In this document: positions 21,736 through 34,194 of the stretch, piece by piece
How positions within the stretch are numbered: the stretch's first letter is position 1
Layout: each line of letters begins with the position of its first letter
NCBI GenBank assembly: GCA_017311185.1
Contig: JAESUZ010000121.1
Span: 1 to 64,000 of the forward strand
Reading direction: 5' to 3'
DNA length: 64,000 nucleotides
Origin: Proteles cristata cristata
Lineage: Eukaryota; Chordata; Mammalia; Carnivora; Hyaenidae
The notes under the pieces: generated by a model
The model's database searches: none
What the model was told of the DNA's origin: nothing
The model's input: the letters and a program-made list of their open reading frames with translations, nothing else
Translations under genes and position numbers: made by a program

Positions 21736-22124
21736 CAGACCACAGAAACTTTTAAACAAAAAGCATTTTAGAGGACAAGGAGGGTCAGTGCCTAATTATA
21801 AATGATTCAATATAAAAGGAAGGTATAATAATTCTTATACACCCAACAACATAGCCTCAAACTACCAGCAGCAAAAATTGATGGAACTACAGGGGGAGAT
21901 TGGCAAATTCTCTACTGGAGGCTAAATTTCAACTAGCTTCTCACTTACTGATATATCAAGCACATAAAAATCAGTAAAGATTTCGACATTTGAATGACAT
22001 AATTAACAAGTTTGGTCTAATGGAAAAATATAAAGAACTCTGGTCTAGTAAAGAGAAACAACACATTCTTCTCTAGCACATATGGAACATTTACAAAAAT
22101 GGCTCATGTGAACTCAACAAACTT

Positions 22125-22558
22125 CTTTATTTTTTTTTTAAAAAGAGCCAGAGAGTGTGAGCAGGGGAGAGTCAGAAAGAAAGAGGGAGAGAGAGAATTG
22201 CAAGTAGGTTCAGGGCTGTCAGCACAAAGCCTGACTAAGGGCTTGAAATCACAAACCATGAGGAGCGCCTGGGTGCCTCAGTCGGTTAAGCCTCTGACTT
22301 CGGCTCAGGTCATGATCTCATGGTTTGTGAATTCGAGCCCCGTGTCGGGTTCTGGGCTAACAGCTAGCTCAGATTCGTTTCAGATTCTGTGTCTCCCTCT
22401 CTCTGACCCTCCCCTGCTCACACATACACACACACACTCTCTCTCTCAGAAATAAATAAAACATTAAAAAAAAAAAAGAAATCACAAACCAGGAGATCAC
22501 GACCTGACCCAAAACCAAGAGTCAGACACTTAACCAACTGAACCAGGTACCCAACTCA
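22125..22558 (-). mobile_element. CAN-SINE interrupted by an opposite-strand CAN-SINE
   Basis: The outer minus-strand SINE has the duplication gaactcaacaaa(c/t)tt at 22110-22124 and 22559-22573. It is split at its B-box region by a plus-strand SINE at 22263-22477. Confidence 0.92.
22263..22477 (+). mobile_element. CAN-SINE nested inside another CAN-SINE
   Basis: The 18-bp duplication gaaatcacaaaccatgag is at 22245-22262, and with one mismatch at 22478-22495, inside the outer SINE. The copy keeps a clean head and tail aataaataaaacatt. Confidence 0.93.
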
Positions 22559-23039
22559 GAACTCAACAAATTTGTAAAAATCAGCATCATTCAAATCACC
22601 TTCTCTAACCATTGTGCAATTAAGCTAGAGGTCAGCAACAGAAGAATAAATAAGAAGTCCCTCATATGTTTGAAAATTTAAAAATTCTTTACTCAAACTG
22701 TGGTCTGCAGACCACTCTGGGTCCACAAACTCTGACCATGACCATGACACTAGGAGGTAAGTAAGTATGAAATGAGGAGTATGAATTTAGAAACTTCCAT
22801 AGCACTTGACAATGCTATGACACTCAAACAGCATTTAATTTTTCTAGAAATTCTATTATTTTTTTTGTATTTTATAAAAGTATCTGTCCACAATAGATTA
22901 CAAATGCTTAAAAATGAAATAAAGTAACAACAAATAAACATAACCAAATTGGTTCTTCACCACAGATAGTTTGGGAAGCACTCTTTAGTATCTCCTGGCT
23001 CAAGCAAGAGAACAAAATGGAAATTAAAAAATACTTAGA

Positions 23040-23250
23040 ACCTGGGGCTCAGTCATTTAAGTGTCCAACTCTTGGTTTCGGCTCAAGTCATGATCCCACA
23101 TTCATGGGATCAAGCCCCGAGTTGGGCTATGTGCTGACAGTGTGGAGCCCACTTAGGATTCTATCTCTTCCTCTCTGCCCCTCCCTTTACTGCATGTGCA
23201 TGTACTCTTTCTCTCTCTCTCTCTCTCTTAATAAACATTAAAAAAAATAA
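23040..23250 (+). mobile_element. CAN-SINE, older
   Basis: Diverged head (cctggggctcagtcatttaa), B-box-like gatcaagccccgag, CT domain expanded to a (TC)n run near 23208-23228, and tail ttaataaacatt. Confidence 0.85.
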
Positions 23251-24021
23251 TTAGAGCCAAATGATAATAAAAAAATACATGTTTTATAGACCTATCTGGT
23301 TATATTATAATTATTTACATTTTGTGTGTCTCACTACCAGCCTTTGAGTCCTCCATGCTGGGGATCATGCAATCAATTTTGTTCCCCTCCTTCTTGTCAC
23401 AGTGCCTGGGTATTGAGTGTCTAAATTTACATATTTAAACTTACATATTAAATATTTAAATATTTCCTTAAATATTTACTCAACTAAAATAGCAGCCCTG
23501 GAATCCTGTCTCTCTTTATTCCATTCCTACTTTCTTGGTGTCGCCCAAGTGTCATGGAGATTCACCAGAAATTTGTGCCTTACTTTGGCTTATTTTCACT
23601 GTGTCCCAGCAAGCTTATGCAGTCCTATATCTCCTCATGCATTTAACAATGAAAAGAAGAAGATAGGAGGGGTGTGGAGACAGTCCTTTCATCATCCATA
23701 CTTGGGAATGTGAGCTGGTAGTGCCATCCTTGACATGAAGGAGCTACTTAAACACAAATTGGATTAGCAGGACAGGATTAGAGCCTGCTGGAAGGTATTA
23801 TACACTTATAAACTGCTCTGTAGAACTCCTATTGTTTTCATTACAAGCCCATACCCCACAGTGTCAATCAAATGAAATACTGAATTAGTCTATTAATAAA
23901 GAAATAAGATGAGGTATAAAATGAAGCAACTAAGTTTTAATACTTGCAAAAAAATTGATTAGACAATAACAGTTAAGCTTAGCAAAACTATAATTAGGCA
24001 AAATAAAAGAATATCTGAAAT

Positions 24022-24093
24022 TAAAAATTTTTTTGAGAGAAAGAGTGAGGGAGAGTCAGAGGGAGAGGGATGGAGAGAATCTTAAGCAGGCTA
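24022..24093 (-). mobile_element. 5'-truncated CAN-SINE fragment
   Basis: Only the T-rich tail, the GA-rich block and cttaagcaggct remain. Confidence 0.65.
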
Positions 24094-24400
24094 TTAACTA
24101 TTTTTCTATCTCTAGCACTTCAAAAAGAAGGTAACAACTGGGCACTGACATAGGTTCTTCAAGATCAAGTCTCATCTACTTAACCTCATTTTTCTGGCAA
24201 GATGCAGGTTCAGTGGGAGAAGGTATTTCTAGGCAGGGAAACTGGGATGGTATCTTCATTTTGAAACAGCATTAGATAAAAATCTCTTGTAATATCCTCA
24301 TGAAAAGATTGGATTTTAGGAAAGTTGGGTGACTGAATGACCACATTCACAGTATTAATTCATGAAACTGACCTCTCCATGCCTCAGTTTCCTTATCTGT

Positions 24401-24621
24401 TTTTTAAAAATTTTCTTTATAGTTTATTCTTATTTTTGAGACAGAGAGAGACAGAGCATGAGGGGAAGGGGCAGAGAGAGAGTGGGAGACACAGAATCTG
24501 AAACAGGCTCCAGGCTCTGAGCTGCCAGCACAGAACCCAATGCAGGGCTCGAACCCATGAACTGTGAGATCATGACCTGAGCCAAAGTCGGGGGCTTAAC
24601 CGACTGAGCCACCCAGGTGCC
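24401..24621 (-). mobile_element. CAN-SINE inserted in a MIR relic
   Basis: The perfect 19-bp duplication cctcagtttccttatctgt at 24382-24400 and 24622-24640 is itself MIR sequence. The MIR (plus strand) runs about 24350-24400 and continues at 24641-24740 with cagaacagtgcctggcct. Confidence 0.95.
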
Positions 24622-25474
24622 CCTCAGTTTCCTTATCTGTATAAGCAGTATAACAGTAGTGCCTCACTGGGTTTTATGCAAACTAAAGCCCTCAGAACAG
24701 TGCCTGGCCTTTAGTCAGCACTATATAAATAAAACATGATCAGAAGCTTCTCATTGCATGCTTGTGCAATACTGGGCTCCAACATCTTCAACATTTCCAT
24801 CAGAAACTTGTTAAATTTTCATATGATATGCCTGTCAAATTGTCAAATGCTACAAATGACAGATAATGAAGTCAAAATCCAGAGAGACCTTGATAGGCTA
24901 GGGCTATGAAATAAAATATAGGAGATAAAATTAAGTCCTGGATAAAGATTTTAAGAAAACATTTTTTTTTTTTTTTACAAGCACTAGCCTGGTTTGCCAG
25001 AGCTTTCTGTGGTAAGAAAGAGAAATTCAATTGACTTCCAAGCTCAGCATGCATAAAACCGTGTGTCTAGCAATTAATGGAAAGTTTAACTGCATTAAGA
25101 GAACTGGAGCGTCCTGGTGAAGACACTGTCTGGATATAGACACAAAGATGGCAGGCATGGCTCACGCATCATGAGTTCTTCCCTTAGTTTCCTCCTAAGA
25201 AGTGGCTCTGGGTACAAGGATGATATGAGAACACGAGTGGACAGTAACGAAATATGAGGCAAGAACAGACCATATTTCAAACTTATCTGGGTGGAAGTAA
25301 ACATCCTCTGGTGGATATGGGAAGAGAGTCTCGAGATTTGTGAAGAAATATAATTAGAAGTTTATCAGGGCACCTAATGGCTCACTGTGCTACATGCTAA
25401 AATAAATTCCCCTCTAATCATGATTACTACAGGACTTATCTAATCTATTTCCTATAGGAAATCAAGCTACTCCC

Positions 25475-25650
25475 AGGCATTTTATCAAACTTCTTCCTCA
25501 TAATAATCCCTGTCCCTGACAAAAGAAGATTTTGTCATCCCACAGTATAGATAAGAAATGGAGGCAAAGAAGTAAAGTGAATTGCCATGGGTCACATAGA
25601 ACTGAAATTACAATTTAGTATCTAATCTTAGAGTGCACTACATGAGTTTT
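25475..25650 (-). repeat. MIR-like relic
   Basis: agtatagataagaaatggag, gtgaattgccatgggtcaca and gaactgaaatt follow the MIR complement loosely. Confidence 0.55.
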
Positions 25651-26830
25651 GGAAGGGAGCATACTGGAAGCACATTATATCCTTCAAGAAAAGGCCTATT
25701 TACCTTAATCTCTGCTAGAAAGAAGATTAATTGTATTTTCCTTGGGGCATGCCAAAGATGTTGAGGACATGCTTTAGATTCAACATGCTCATTCTAATCC
25801 TTTTCCAAATACTTGGAAAGTCCTGTTTTGACCATTAGGAAGATGCTAGAAATTCTTTTTTTTTTTTTTTTTTTTTTTAATTAAGGCAAATATTTGCTAG
25901 AGTCTCCAAGAAGAGCAATTAATCAAGAAAATTGTACAGTATGGCCATGCTATTTCAGATCACTTAAGCCAAGAAAGTATCCAGATAGGCATGAATCCAG
26001 ATGGTCAGCTCCCTCTGTCCCCAAGCCCCACAAGATATTCCCAGACAGCCTCACTGTCTAGGGACTAGACAAAGGTCAAGTAAAAACATGTTTTTAACTT
26101 AAAAAGTTCCATGCCAACATAAATTATTGTTATAATGATTTACACCTAATTATTTCACCTAATTACTAAAGAAATTCACGTTCACTATATAAACCTGGAA
26201 GATAAAGTTCAGCAAACCAAATGACACAAAAAGTACCCACTCTGCCACTATCCAGTAAGAACATTTTGCACCTGTTTACAACTGGATATATTTTAAGGCT
26301 CAGTCTGTGGTCAGGCCATGAGGAAATAAGCCCAAAGCCGCAACCTTAAGGTTCTGTGTGTTGCTTCCCTTAAATTAAGTACGGAAAATGGTGACTTATT
26401 CATAGAAGGCTATCTTTTATTTTCTTGGTAGTTGTCTCAGAAGAGATAAGGCCATTACTCAATATTAAAAAGGCATGAATTCCTAATTATATCTTACTGC
26501 TCTGAAAAATTTACAGCCCAATTCTCAGATTACAGTATTTACCCAAACTGGTAAATATCATAGCCACAATGGATTCAGTGTCTATCTCTTCATCAATACA
26601 TACACATAGTCACATATACTGATGGTCATGCTTTTAAATATATTTTAGTTGAGTTCTTCCTTTGTCTTGGAGAAAAGAGACACACGCATTCAGAATCCGT
26701 ATGAAGGACTGGTCAAGAATACAATAGTATATAGCAAGAGGTGAGTAGAATCTTTCCCTAGTGAGCAATGCTACCGAGATGCACCAAATTGCAATCTACT
26801 GCTTTTTCTCATCTTAAGGAAAAATGATGC
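25650..26830. other. CLYBL: Intronic unique sequence next to the CLYBL exon
   Basis: Holds a 22-base T run at 25857-25878. Otherwise nothing recognised, apart from the donor-proximal intron. Confidence 0.5.
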
Positions 26831-26836
26831 TATTAC

Positions 26837-27023
26837 CTTTTTGTTCATAGCAACACCATCCTCACAGTCGAGCACTGCACAATCTACATTCAAAGAGGGA
26901 ATCTTCTTTATTTTCTTTTCATCATTTCCAGGTACATAGAGCACTGCCCTCCGGGGAATGTACTTGTGACTGGAGGAGGAACTATATCCAAGCCTGGGCA
27001 AATCAGCTGCCAGAGATGGTTTC
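26837..27023 (-). CDS. CLYBL: CLYBL coding exon (citramalyl-CoA lyase, mitochondrial), internal exon near the N-terminus
   Basis: Read on the minus strand, this 187-nt exon carries one base finishing a split codon and then 62 uninterrupted codons. The peptide runs from the end of the mitochondrial targeting region (KPSLAADLPRLGYSSSSS) through IPRRAVLYVPGNDEKKIKK to VDCAVLDCEDGVAMNKK. This is the start of the TIM-barrel lyase domain of the HpcH/HpaI-CitE family, with the RAVLYVPG strand and the acidic LDCEDGV motif. The acceptor is a ctgcag junction at 27024-27029 preceded by a pyrimidine-rich stretch with a gactaac branch-like motif; the donor is AAG/gtaata at 26836-26831. The preceding intron is phase 2 and the following intron phase 0. 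CLYBL is known to cleave citramalyl-CoA to acetyl-CoA and pyruvate in the mitochondrial matrix, as part of itaconate/C5-dicarboxylate breakdown. The match to mammalian CLYBL is close to identical, so the assignment is very likely. The open frame continues into the intron, but that extension (VIASFF and on) is not coding. Confidence 0.95.
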
Positions 27024-27594
27024 CTGCAGGAGACATAATTGGGGTTAGTCTAAAACAGGATCAATTTATGAATTTTTGCAAAACCTTATTTTAATGCAAA
27101 ATTAAAACAGAAAGAGGATAATCTATTTTAATTTCAGCAGATCACAATCACACAAAACAACTAGGAGAACAGAAATAACCAAGAAACAAAATGTGATTTT
27201 GGCTGAAGTTTAAAAAATATACAGCACTGTTTATTGAGACGATCTTCAGAGAAAAGAATGAGTGTGTACCTATTTCATCTTGGAAAAACACTTCCAGTAT
27301 TAGTATACTATCTAGACAGTATCCAAGGACAAAAAGAAATTTATATCCAGAAGGTCTCAAATAGCATTACTATCTTCAATTATATGAAAGTAAAAACAGA
27401 AAATAAACAATCTACATAAGCATTAGTGTATGGCCCTTTCCCTGCCAATGAGTGTAAAGTAGGCAAATGAGTGATTCAAGTTCAATTTTAACAACAGACA
27501 AGGATGGTTGGCCACTTCCTGAGTGAGCAGAATGGATAACAAATGAGAAAAGATCATTACTAGCTCTAGAATGGTGGACAACTTCATTACTGAA

Positions 27595-27745
27595 AACTTC
27601 AGGTTCTTCATCTATAAAAACGATACTAATTTTGCAGACTACTAACAGGCTTCAGTGAAAGGAAAAAAAGCACATGAAGTGCTTAGTGAGAGCCTGGCGG
27701 GTGTGGTGGTGGGCACAGAGTAGGGATTGCTGCTGTTTTTAATGA
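27595..27745 (+). repeat. MIR-like relic
   Basis: caggttcttcatctataaaa, gatactaatt, agcacatgaagtgcttag and gagcctggcgg are in MIR order. Confidence 0.5.
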
Positions 27746-28655
27746 AAAAACTAGGGATGGGTATCAGTGGCCCCTGCCTGCTTCTGACCTCTGCTCTCTT
27801 CTTCCATTCCCTACTGTACTCAGTTTAGTCTCCTGTGGAAATAAGAGTTGTTGGCCAGAAGCTTTTTTGGCTCACTGCAGCCCTCATCCCTAATCAGATC
27901 CATAATTAGGTGCTGCGAAAATCATGGTTTAGCCCATAATATATGGTAAAGGAAGGTGAAATCAGTTTTCACATTCAGGACCAGCTACATCATTTACCAG
28001 AGTAAAATGAAAATGTTGACTCTTGTCCAAAATTTATTAGGAATTTTAGATGGTGACAGAAGAACACCAAGCCAAGCACCTGACCCTTGCAAGCACAGAG
28101 CCATGTGTGACGGTGCAGGTCACACATGCATGAAGCCAGCCCTCCCCGTAACAGACAAGCTATGTTATGAAGCACGTAGTTAAGGTTAAAGCCACAGCAA
28201 GTCAGAAACGTCCTAATGTTTAACTCTGCCCTGAGTACACTGCATCATCCTTTCCAAAAACATGTCAGCAGCACTTATCCTAAGTTAATGCCACCAAATA
28301 TTCTGCAAAGTTGTAATATTCTGCCATGATTACTGTGCCTTGTGACAATGAATCACAAGAAAAATCATTCACTCTTAGGTGGCCTACTGACTCTATGTAT
28401 GGCCCCTCATTCTTTCTTGCAGCCAATCTTAATACGCTAGAAAACTTGAGTCTCAGGCTTATTTTTCCACAGCATAAGCACTGTACTATGTGAGGTATGG
28501 TGAGAAACAGATGGATTTTAAAAGTGGACATGTCTTACAAGACACTTTATTTAATATAAAACATATAATGAACAAAAATATATTATGGCCAGTTAGCTGA
28601 AGAATAACTGAAATATCTGTCATCATTTTGCACTGACTGAAAATATCTACTTTAT
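27746..28655. other. Intronic unique sequence
   Basis: No gene or repeat recognised. Confidence 0.45.
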
Positions 28656-28660
28656 CTTTA

Positions 28661-29108
28661 TTATTATTATTATTATTTATTTTAGAGAGAGAAAGAGTGC
28701 AAGTGAGGGAGTAGGGAAGAGGGGAGAAAGAGAATCATAAGCAGAGTCCAGGCTCAGTGCAGAGCCTGACATAGGGCTCAATTCCATGACCCTGGGATCA
28801 TGACCTGAGTGGAAAGAGTCAGATGCTCAACCAACTGAGAAACCCAGGTGCCCCTGGTTTGTCTTTTTAAAAGCGAGAAAATAGGGGCGCCTGGGTGGCT
28901 CAGTCAGTTAAGCGTCTGAGTTCAGCTGAGGTCATGGTCTCATAGTTCATGGGTTCGAGCCCCGCGTTGGGCTCTGTGCTGACAGCTAGCTCAGAGCCTG
29001 GAGCCTGTCTTCAGATTCTGTGTCTCCCTCTCTCTCTGAACCTCCCTTGCTCATGCTGTCTCTCTCTCTCTCTCTCTCAAAAATAAATAAAACATTTAAA
29101 AAATTTTT
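28661..29108. mobile_element. Adjacent CAN-SINEs in opposite orientation
   Basis: A minus-strand older copy at 28661-28855 (with an AT-rich (TTA)n tail) and a plus-strand copy at about 28884-29108 (head ggggcgcctgggtggctcag) are separated by about 30 bp. They are head to head, forming a long imperfect inverted repeat. Confidence 0.9.
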
Positions 29109-29633
29109 AAGGGAGAAAATATAACTATGTAACAGCAACAATCACATTTTAATTATTCACACTGGAAACCAAAATTTGCAACATATTCATTTCCTTAAAA
29201 TTGGTAAAAATACAATTAAAGGAGATGAGATTTTATTTACCAGGAAATGCTTACAGAGGTGGGGGAGGCAAAGTTACTTTTCATCAGAATTTGTTGTAAC
29301 CACATGTGTATAACCCAAAGAGAGGAGGAGAACAGCTCAAGTCGAAAGAACTTCAGTGGGTCCTTCCTATATCTTTCACTTCACCTGATAGAGTAAATGT
29401 CTGGACTTCTCTGTCCCACTGGCAACTGGCCTTCATTTCATGAAAACTGAGACTTCCTTCATAGGAAATAGCTTCTGACTGCCATTTTGGATCCAGCCAC
29501 TGTGGTCTCCAAGCTACACTATTTGAATTTCAAGCCTGAGCTCCCAGACATAGCTCATGTCGTAAATCATACCACCGTCATATGCTAAGCACTCGAGCAA
29601 ATCATTCCTAGCATGTTTATATGAAGTTAATTT

Positions 29634-30040
29634 TATTTATTTTTAAATGTTTGTTTATATTTTACTTAGCAGTGCAATATTGGTTTCAGGAGGAGAATTC
29701 ATTTAATCGTCACTTACATACATTACCCAGTGCTTTTCACAGCAAGTGCCCTCCTTGGTACCCACCACCCATCTAGCCCATCTCCCTCCACCAACCCTCA
29801 GTTTTTTTCTCGATCATTAAGAGTCTCTTACGGTATGTTTCCTTCCCTACTCTTTCTTCCCCCTACCTTTCTATATGTTCTTCTGTTTTGTTTCCTAAAT
29901 TCCACACATGAGTGAAATCATATGGTATTTGTCTTTCTCTGACTTATTTCACTTAGCGTAACACACTCTAGCTCCACCCACATCCCTGCAAATGGCAAGA
30001 TTTCATTCCTTTTGATGGCTGAATAATATTCCATTGCATG
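29634..30040 (-). mobile_element. Carnivore L1 3' fragment (antisense)
   Basis: On the minus strand this reads as the L1 ORF2 end and 3' UTR. The plus strand shows ggctgaataatattccattg and gacttatttcacttagcgta, the complements of the L1 IYTMEYY and AEIS coding area. It is 5' truncated and older than the 9898 element. Confidence 0.85.
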
Positions 30041-30088
30041 CCACACTGAAGTGTAATTTAAAACAGATGATCGCTTTAAAAAATCTCC

Positions 30089-30511
30089 TGGGGGCACTTG
30101 GGTGGCTCAGTTGGTTAAGCATCCGACTTTGGCTCAGGTCATGATCTCATATTTTGTGGGTTCGAGACTCACATTGGGCTCTGCACTGTCAGTGCTTGGG
30201 ATTCTCTCTCTCTCCCTCTCTCTATTCTTCCCCTGCTTGTACTCTCTCTCTCAAATAGAAATAAATAAACTTTTTTTTTAATTTTTTTTTATTTCTAGGA
30301 GAGATAGACAGACAGCGTGAGCAGGGGAGGGTCAGAGAGAGAGGGAATCACAGACTGAAACAGGCTCTAGGCTCTGAGCTGGCAGTCGGCACAGAGCCCG
30401 ACGCGGGGCTCGAACCCACGACCGCGAGATCATGACCTAAGCGAAAGTCGGACGCTTAACCGACTAAGCCACCCAGGCGCCCCTAGAAATAAATAAACTT
30501 AAAAAAAAAAA
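30089..30511 (+). mobile_element. CAN-SINE whose tail is split by a younger CAN-SINE
   Basis: The host plus-strand SINE has flanks aaatctcctg and aagtctcctg. Its tail is interrupted at 30273-30483 by a minus-strand SINE with the exact duplication tagaaataaataaactt at 30256-30272 and 30484-30500. Confidence 0.93.
30273..30483 (-). mobile_element. Young CAN-SINE nested in a SINE tail
   Basis: Same young subgroup as 6421-6639 (gactgaaacaggctctaggc; ggcagtcggcacagagcccg). Intact CpGs at gacgcggggctcgaacccac and the head aagccacccaggcgcccc. Confidence 0.93.
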
Positions 30512-30889
30512 GTCTCCTGCCCCTGTTAATGACGTTTTTGGTTTCTTGGATAGTCTACAATCATTAAAACATTGTTTTTCTCATACCTTCCCCTGCTCAA
30601 AAACTGTCCTCAATAACAGTTCCTCACTACCTGTATGATTCAGTTCATTCTCAGCTGATATTCTTTCCCTTAATTTACAGCCTATTATTCCTACTCAGTA
30701 AGTAGCTACTCTAAGAAACTTAGATTATGACTGTCTCCACAACATGCTGCAGTCATTGTTTCCAGAATACCTTTGCTTCTGCTGTGCTACTAATGGAAAA
30801 GCCTTCCTTTTCAGCTTAAGCCTGCCCCTACCCCACTCTCTCTGTCTCACTCCCAAAAATAAATAAACATAAACTCTCCTTAAACTCTT

Positions 30890-31115
30890 TAAAAAATTTT
30901 TTAAAAATGTTTTTTATTTATTTCTAGAGAGAGAGAGAGAGAGACAGCTTGAGCAGGGGAGGTCAGAGAGAGAGGGAGTCACAGACTGAACAGGCTCCAG
31001 GCTCTGAGCCGGCAGTCAGCACAGAGCCTGACGCGGGGCTCGAACCCACGAACCGCGAGATCATGACCTAAGCGAAAGTCGGATACTTAACCAACTAAGC
31101 CACCCAGGCACCCCT
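30890..31115 (-). mobile_element. Young CAN-SINE
   Basis: Same young subgroup. Flanks ttaaactctt at 30880-30889 and 31119-31128 form a short duplication. Immediately upstream, 30823-30876 looks like a plus-strand SINE tail remnant (tctcactcccaaaaataaat). Confidence 0.9.
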
Positions 31116-31322
31116 TCTTTAAACTCTTACAGGATTTATCACTCATAACCAAACCAGAACCAGTAAAGGTCTGGTTCTGCTATCAAGGCGAAGTTAATCA
31201 AAGTGGCACGAGCTTTCTGGAAAGGCAATTGATGATACAAAAAAAAAAAAAAAAACCTTTAAAAGTTTCCTACTTTTTGAGTCAGTAACCTCAAGTTTTT
31301 TGATAAAACTCCTTTTGGGAAG

Positions 31323-31668
31323 TGTTATAGGCTGAATGTTTGTGTCTACCCAATCGTATATTGAAATCTAAGTACCAGCGTATTTGGAGGTGGGGCCTTT
31401 GGAAAGTGATTAAGTCTTGAGGGTTCTGCCCTCAGAAAAGAGGCCCCGGAGAGTTCCCTTCCCCCTGCGACCACGTGAGGACATGGCAAAAAGACTGACA
31501 TCTACAACCAACAACCAGAAAGTGAGTCTTCATCAGGCACCAAATCTATCTGAGCTTTGATCCTGGACTTCTCAGCCTCTAGAACTGTGAGAAATAAAGT
31601 CCTGTTGTTTTTATACATCATCCAGTCTATAGTATTCTGCTGTAGCTGCTGGGATGAATAAACTATCT
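31323..31668 (+). mobile_element. MLT1-type LTR (ERVL-MaLR), solo
   Basis: It starts gtgttataggctgaatgttt and keeps ggaggtggggcctttggaaa, gaggccccggagag, accacgtgaggacatggc, tcagcctctagaactgtgag and aaataaagtcctgttgtttt. These are in the order of MLT1 long terminal repeats. No internal retroviral coding region is attached. It is ancient and non-coding. Confidence 0.8.
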
Positions 31669-31848
31669 TAAGAAAATTTATCTTAAGACTATCTTAAGAA
31701 AATAACTAGAAATAAGACCAGATGTGTAAAATATTAAGAAATTGAAAACAACGTTCAGGTCCAAAAGTTGGATGAATTCTATAGTACATACATTCAATGA
31801 AATATGCTGCTATTGTTAAGAAAAGATATATAATGTTACAGTATCTAA

Positions 31849-32031
31849 TTTTTAAATATTTATTTTTGATAAATGAGCAGAGGAGGGGCAGAGAGAAAGG
31901 GGCACAGAGGATCTGAGGTGGGCTCCACACTGACAGTAGTGAGCCCGACGTGGGGCTCAAACCCAGGAATTGTGAGATCACGACCTGAGATGAAGTTGCA
32001 TACTCAATCTACTGAGCCACCTGGGTGCCCC
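31849..32031 (-). mobile_element. CAN-SINE, older
   Basis: T-rich tail, ggctccacactgacagtagt core, head gagccacctgggtgcccc. Moderately diverged. Confidence 0.85.
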
Positions 32032-34009
32032 AATTATTGTTATTTTTAAACAAAAAATATAACATTATATATGCAATAACATCTCAAATTTGTAAAAAAT
32101 GCAGAGAAAAATATCTGAAAGGAAATACATCAAAATGTTATTAGGCATGCCTCTGAACTAAGGAATTGGGGATTAAGATTTTTCTGCTGCTGCACATTTT
32201 TTTCCTATTTTGCATATTTACTAGAAAGAGTATCACTCCCTTTAAAAAGATTCCTTTTATAACTGGCTTAAAACAAATCAATAAAAATTTCAAGAAGTCT
32301 CAAAAAAGTGTTAAGATGGGCTGTATGCAACTTGGGGACTAAATGCCATTTTTGACCCACAAAACTGGTCATTTTATGTGATTCAACCCAATGCTGTGAT
32401 TGGCATTCAGAAGACGGGATGAGAAGCAAGCTGCCACATCACTCCAAGTATTAATTTCCTCATCGGTGAGAAGCAACATATAAGCTACCTCATACGGGGG
32501 ACAGCTCACCACAAGCAGTAAAGCCTCATGCGCTTATAGCCAGTATAAGTATCTGAAGCTTGTCACCCATGTATGATGCTGGCTGGCACAGCACTGCCCC
32601 AGGAGTCTTGTCTCCAGCGCCCTCAACCAGACCTTGAGCTCTGTGAGGGAAGGGCAGGCCTAGGTCTTCACACTGCTCAGCAAGGGCCTCACATATTACC
32701 TTATCATTTAAAGCAGCCGGCAATCCAGAGGTGGGAAGGTAGGACGGATCTGCAATCACACTGTCCTTATTCTTGTGGAAGAGTCACGTTTTAGTGGTCA
32801 TTTCAGGTAGGAGGTCGTTTTTATTCCCTCTCGCCTTTGCAATCTGGAAACTTGAATCCAACCCACAGCCTGCTGCTGCTTCTCCATGTTTATCCCCTTC
32901 TTTCCATAAACACTGTTTTTACATCTGAGTTTAGGGCCTCATAAACCTATACCTGGGTGGCTCTTATTGATCCTGCCTTCCACTGCATTCCTTCATTTGT
33001 TGGTCTGTTCATTCACTCAGTCATTCAGTAAACACTTGGACAGTACCCGCTGAGTGACTGGCACTGGGCCTTCACCAGCATACGTCAGGGTCCCTTTGTG
33101 CGAATATGAAAAAAGTGCTCCCTCATACCTTTCAGCAGGTGGAAGGGCCAAAAGATGCCTCCTGCTCCCGAGGCAGCGTGCTTCAGTGCGTGGAGACAGG
33201 CTGAACTCAGCCCTGGCGCGTGCCTCTCTGTAGGTGCCCCGATCAGGGCATACCCCACACAACTGTACACAGTGGCCTTGACTCACATTGTGCCGAGTCC
33301 TGTGGGGAGGTGCCACAAAAGAGACAGGACATGCCCAGAAGGTCCAGGGAAGAGCACCCACAGGATGGCCTGCAAGCAGCTCAGGAAGGCTAAAGGCTAT
33401 ACATAATGAAGCTCCAGGGAAAAAGATCAAAGGCAGCAAAACCGTTTGGAATAATGAAAAGAAGAAAGGTGTAGAGGGAGTCTGGGCTTCAGGTTCTGCT
33501 GTGGACTCGGAGGTCCAAGAGGGGACCCTGGCCCTGGGAAGGTGGTGGAAGCCCATCTCGGCGTCCCCGAGCCTCCCTGCTTCCCGTTCTGCTGGTGTGT
33601 CCTCTCCTTCCCCATCTCCGGCTGTTTCAAAATCTGTTCCTACTTGAGTCGTGCCCAGTACTGACTACTGCATCTGAATACAACTGCAGTAGGTGACAAG
33701 AGCTAACTTCTTTTATTTTATCTTACATATTTGGAGTTAGGGCCTCTTGATAGTCAACATGTAAATGTATTCAAACATTATGCAAAACAAGGGCTTAAAA
33801 AATCTGGTAGCCTTATGGTGGGTTCTCTCTACAGAAGGACCTTTTTTTGGATAATACATCCTTCGGCAGGTCCAGGGGTCCTTCTGGCTGAAAGGGGGCC
33901 TCCTGGCCTTGTTCTGGTTTTCTTTCCTCCTCCACCTGATACATTTTTATTAACCACTAATATAACTATAAAGGTATCCCTAATGCTGCAGGGGTTTTCC
34001 ACCTGGGAT
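32032..34009. other. Intronic stretch, GC-richer from 32560
   Basis: Contains a probable L2 relic at 32995-33075 (ttcattcactcagtcattca; gtgactggcactgggcc). Overlapping open frames at 33017-33650 on both strands reflect GC content and match no family I know. No exon is supported. Confidence 0.45.
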
Positions 34010-34194
34010 TCAATATAACCATCATTCAGGGGCCTTTTAAAAATGATCAAGTTCTGGACCTCATGCAGTGTAATCAAATTCAATTCACTGGTAATATGGC
34101 CAGCCTCTCTCAAATATTTGAGCTAAGTCCTTGCAACTTATATGAGTGTAACCAGACCAGCACTATTGGTCTCTTACCCGTCCTCATGTGAGAA

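Larger units (their letters stand above)
1..26836 (-). other. CLYBL: CLYBL intron downstream of the exon (5' part)
   Basis: It starts with gtaata on the minus strand. Reading 26836 down to 1, I did not recognise the next CLYBL exon, which would carry the rest of the lyase barrel. The intron therefore appears to extend past the window. A short divergent exon could be missed by eye. Confidence 0.75.

Noticed and set aside
26771..26836. Extension of the CLYBL frame beyond the exon
   Set aside because: The frame continues past a clear gtaata donor. The extra residues are intronic and do not match the lyase.
33017..33650. Overlapping 119-179-codon frames on both strands
   Set aside because: GC-rich unique intron gives long frames in several phases at once. 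No homology was recognised.
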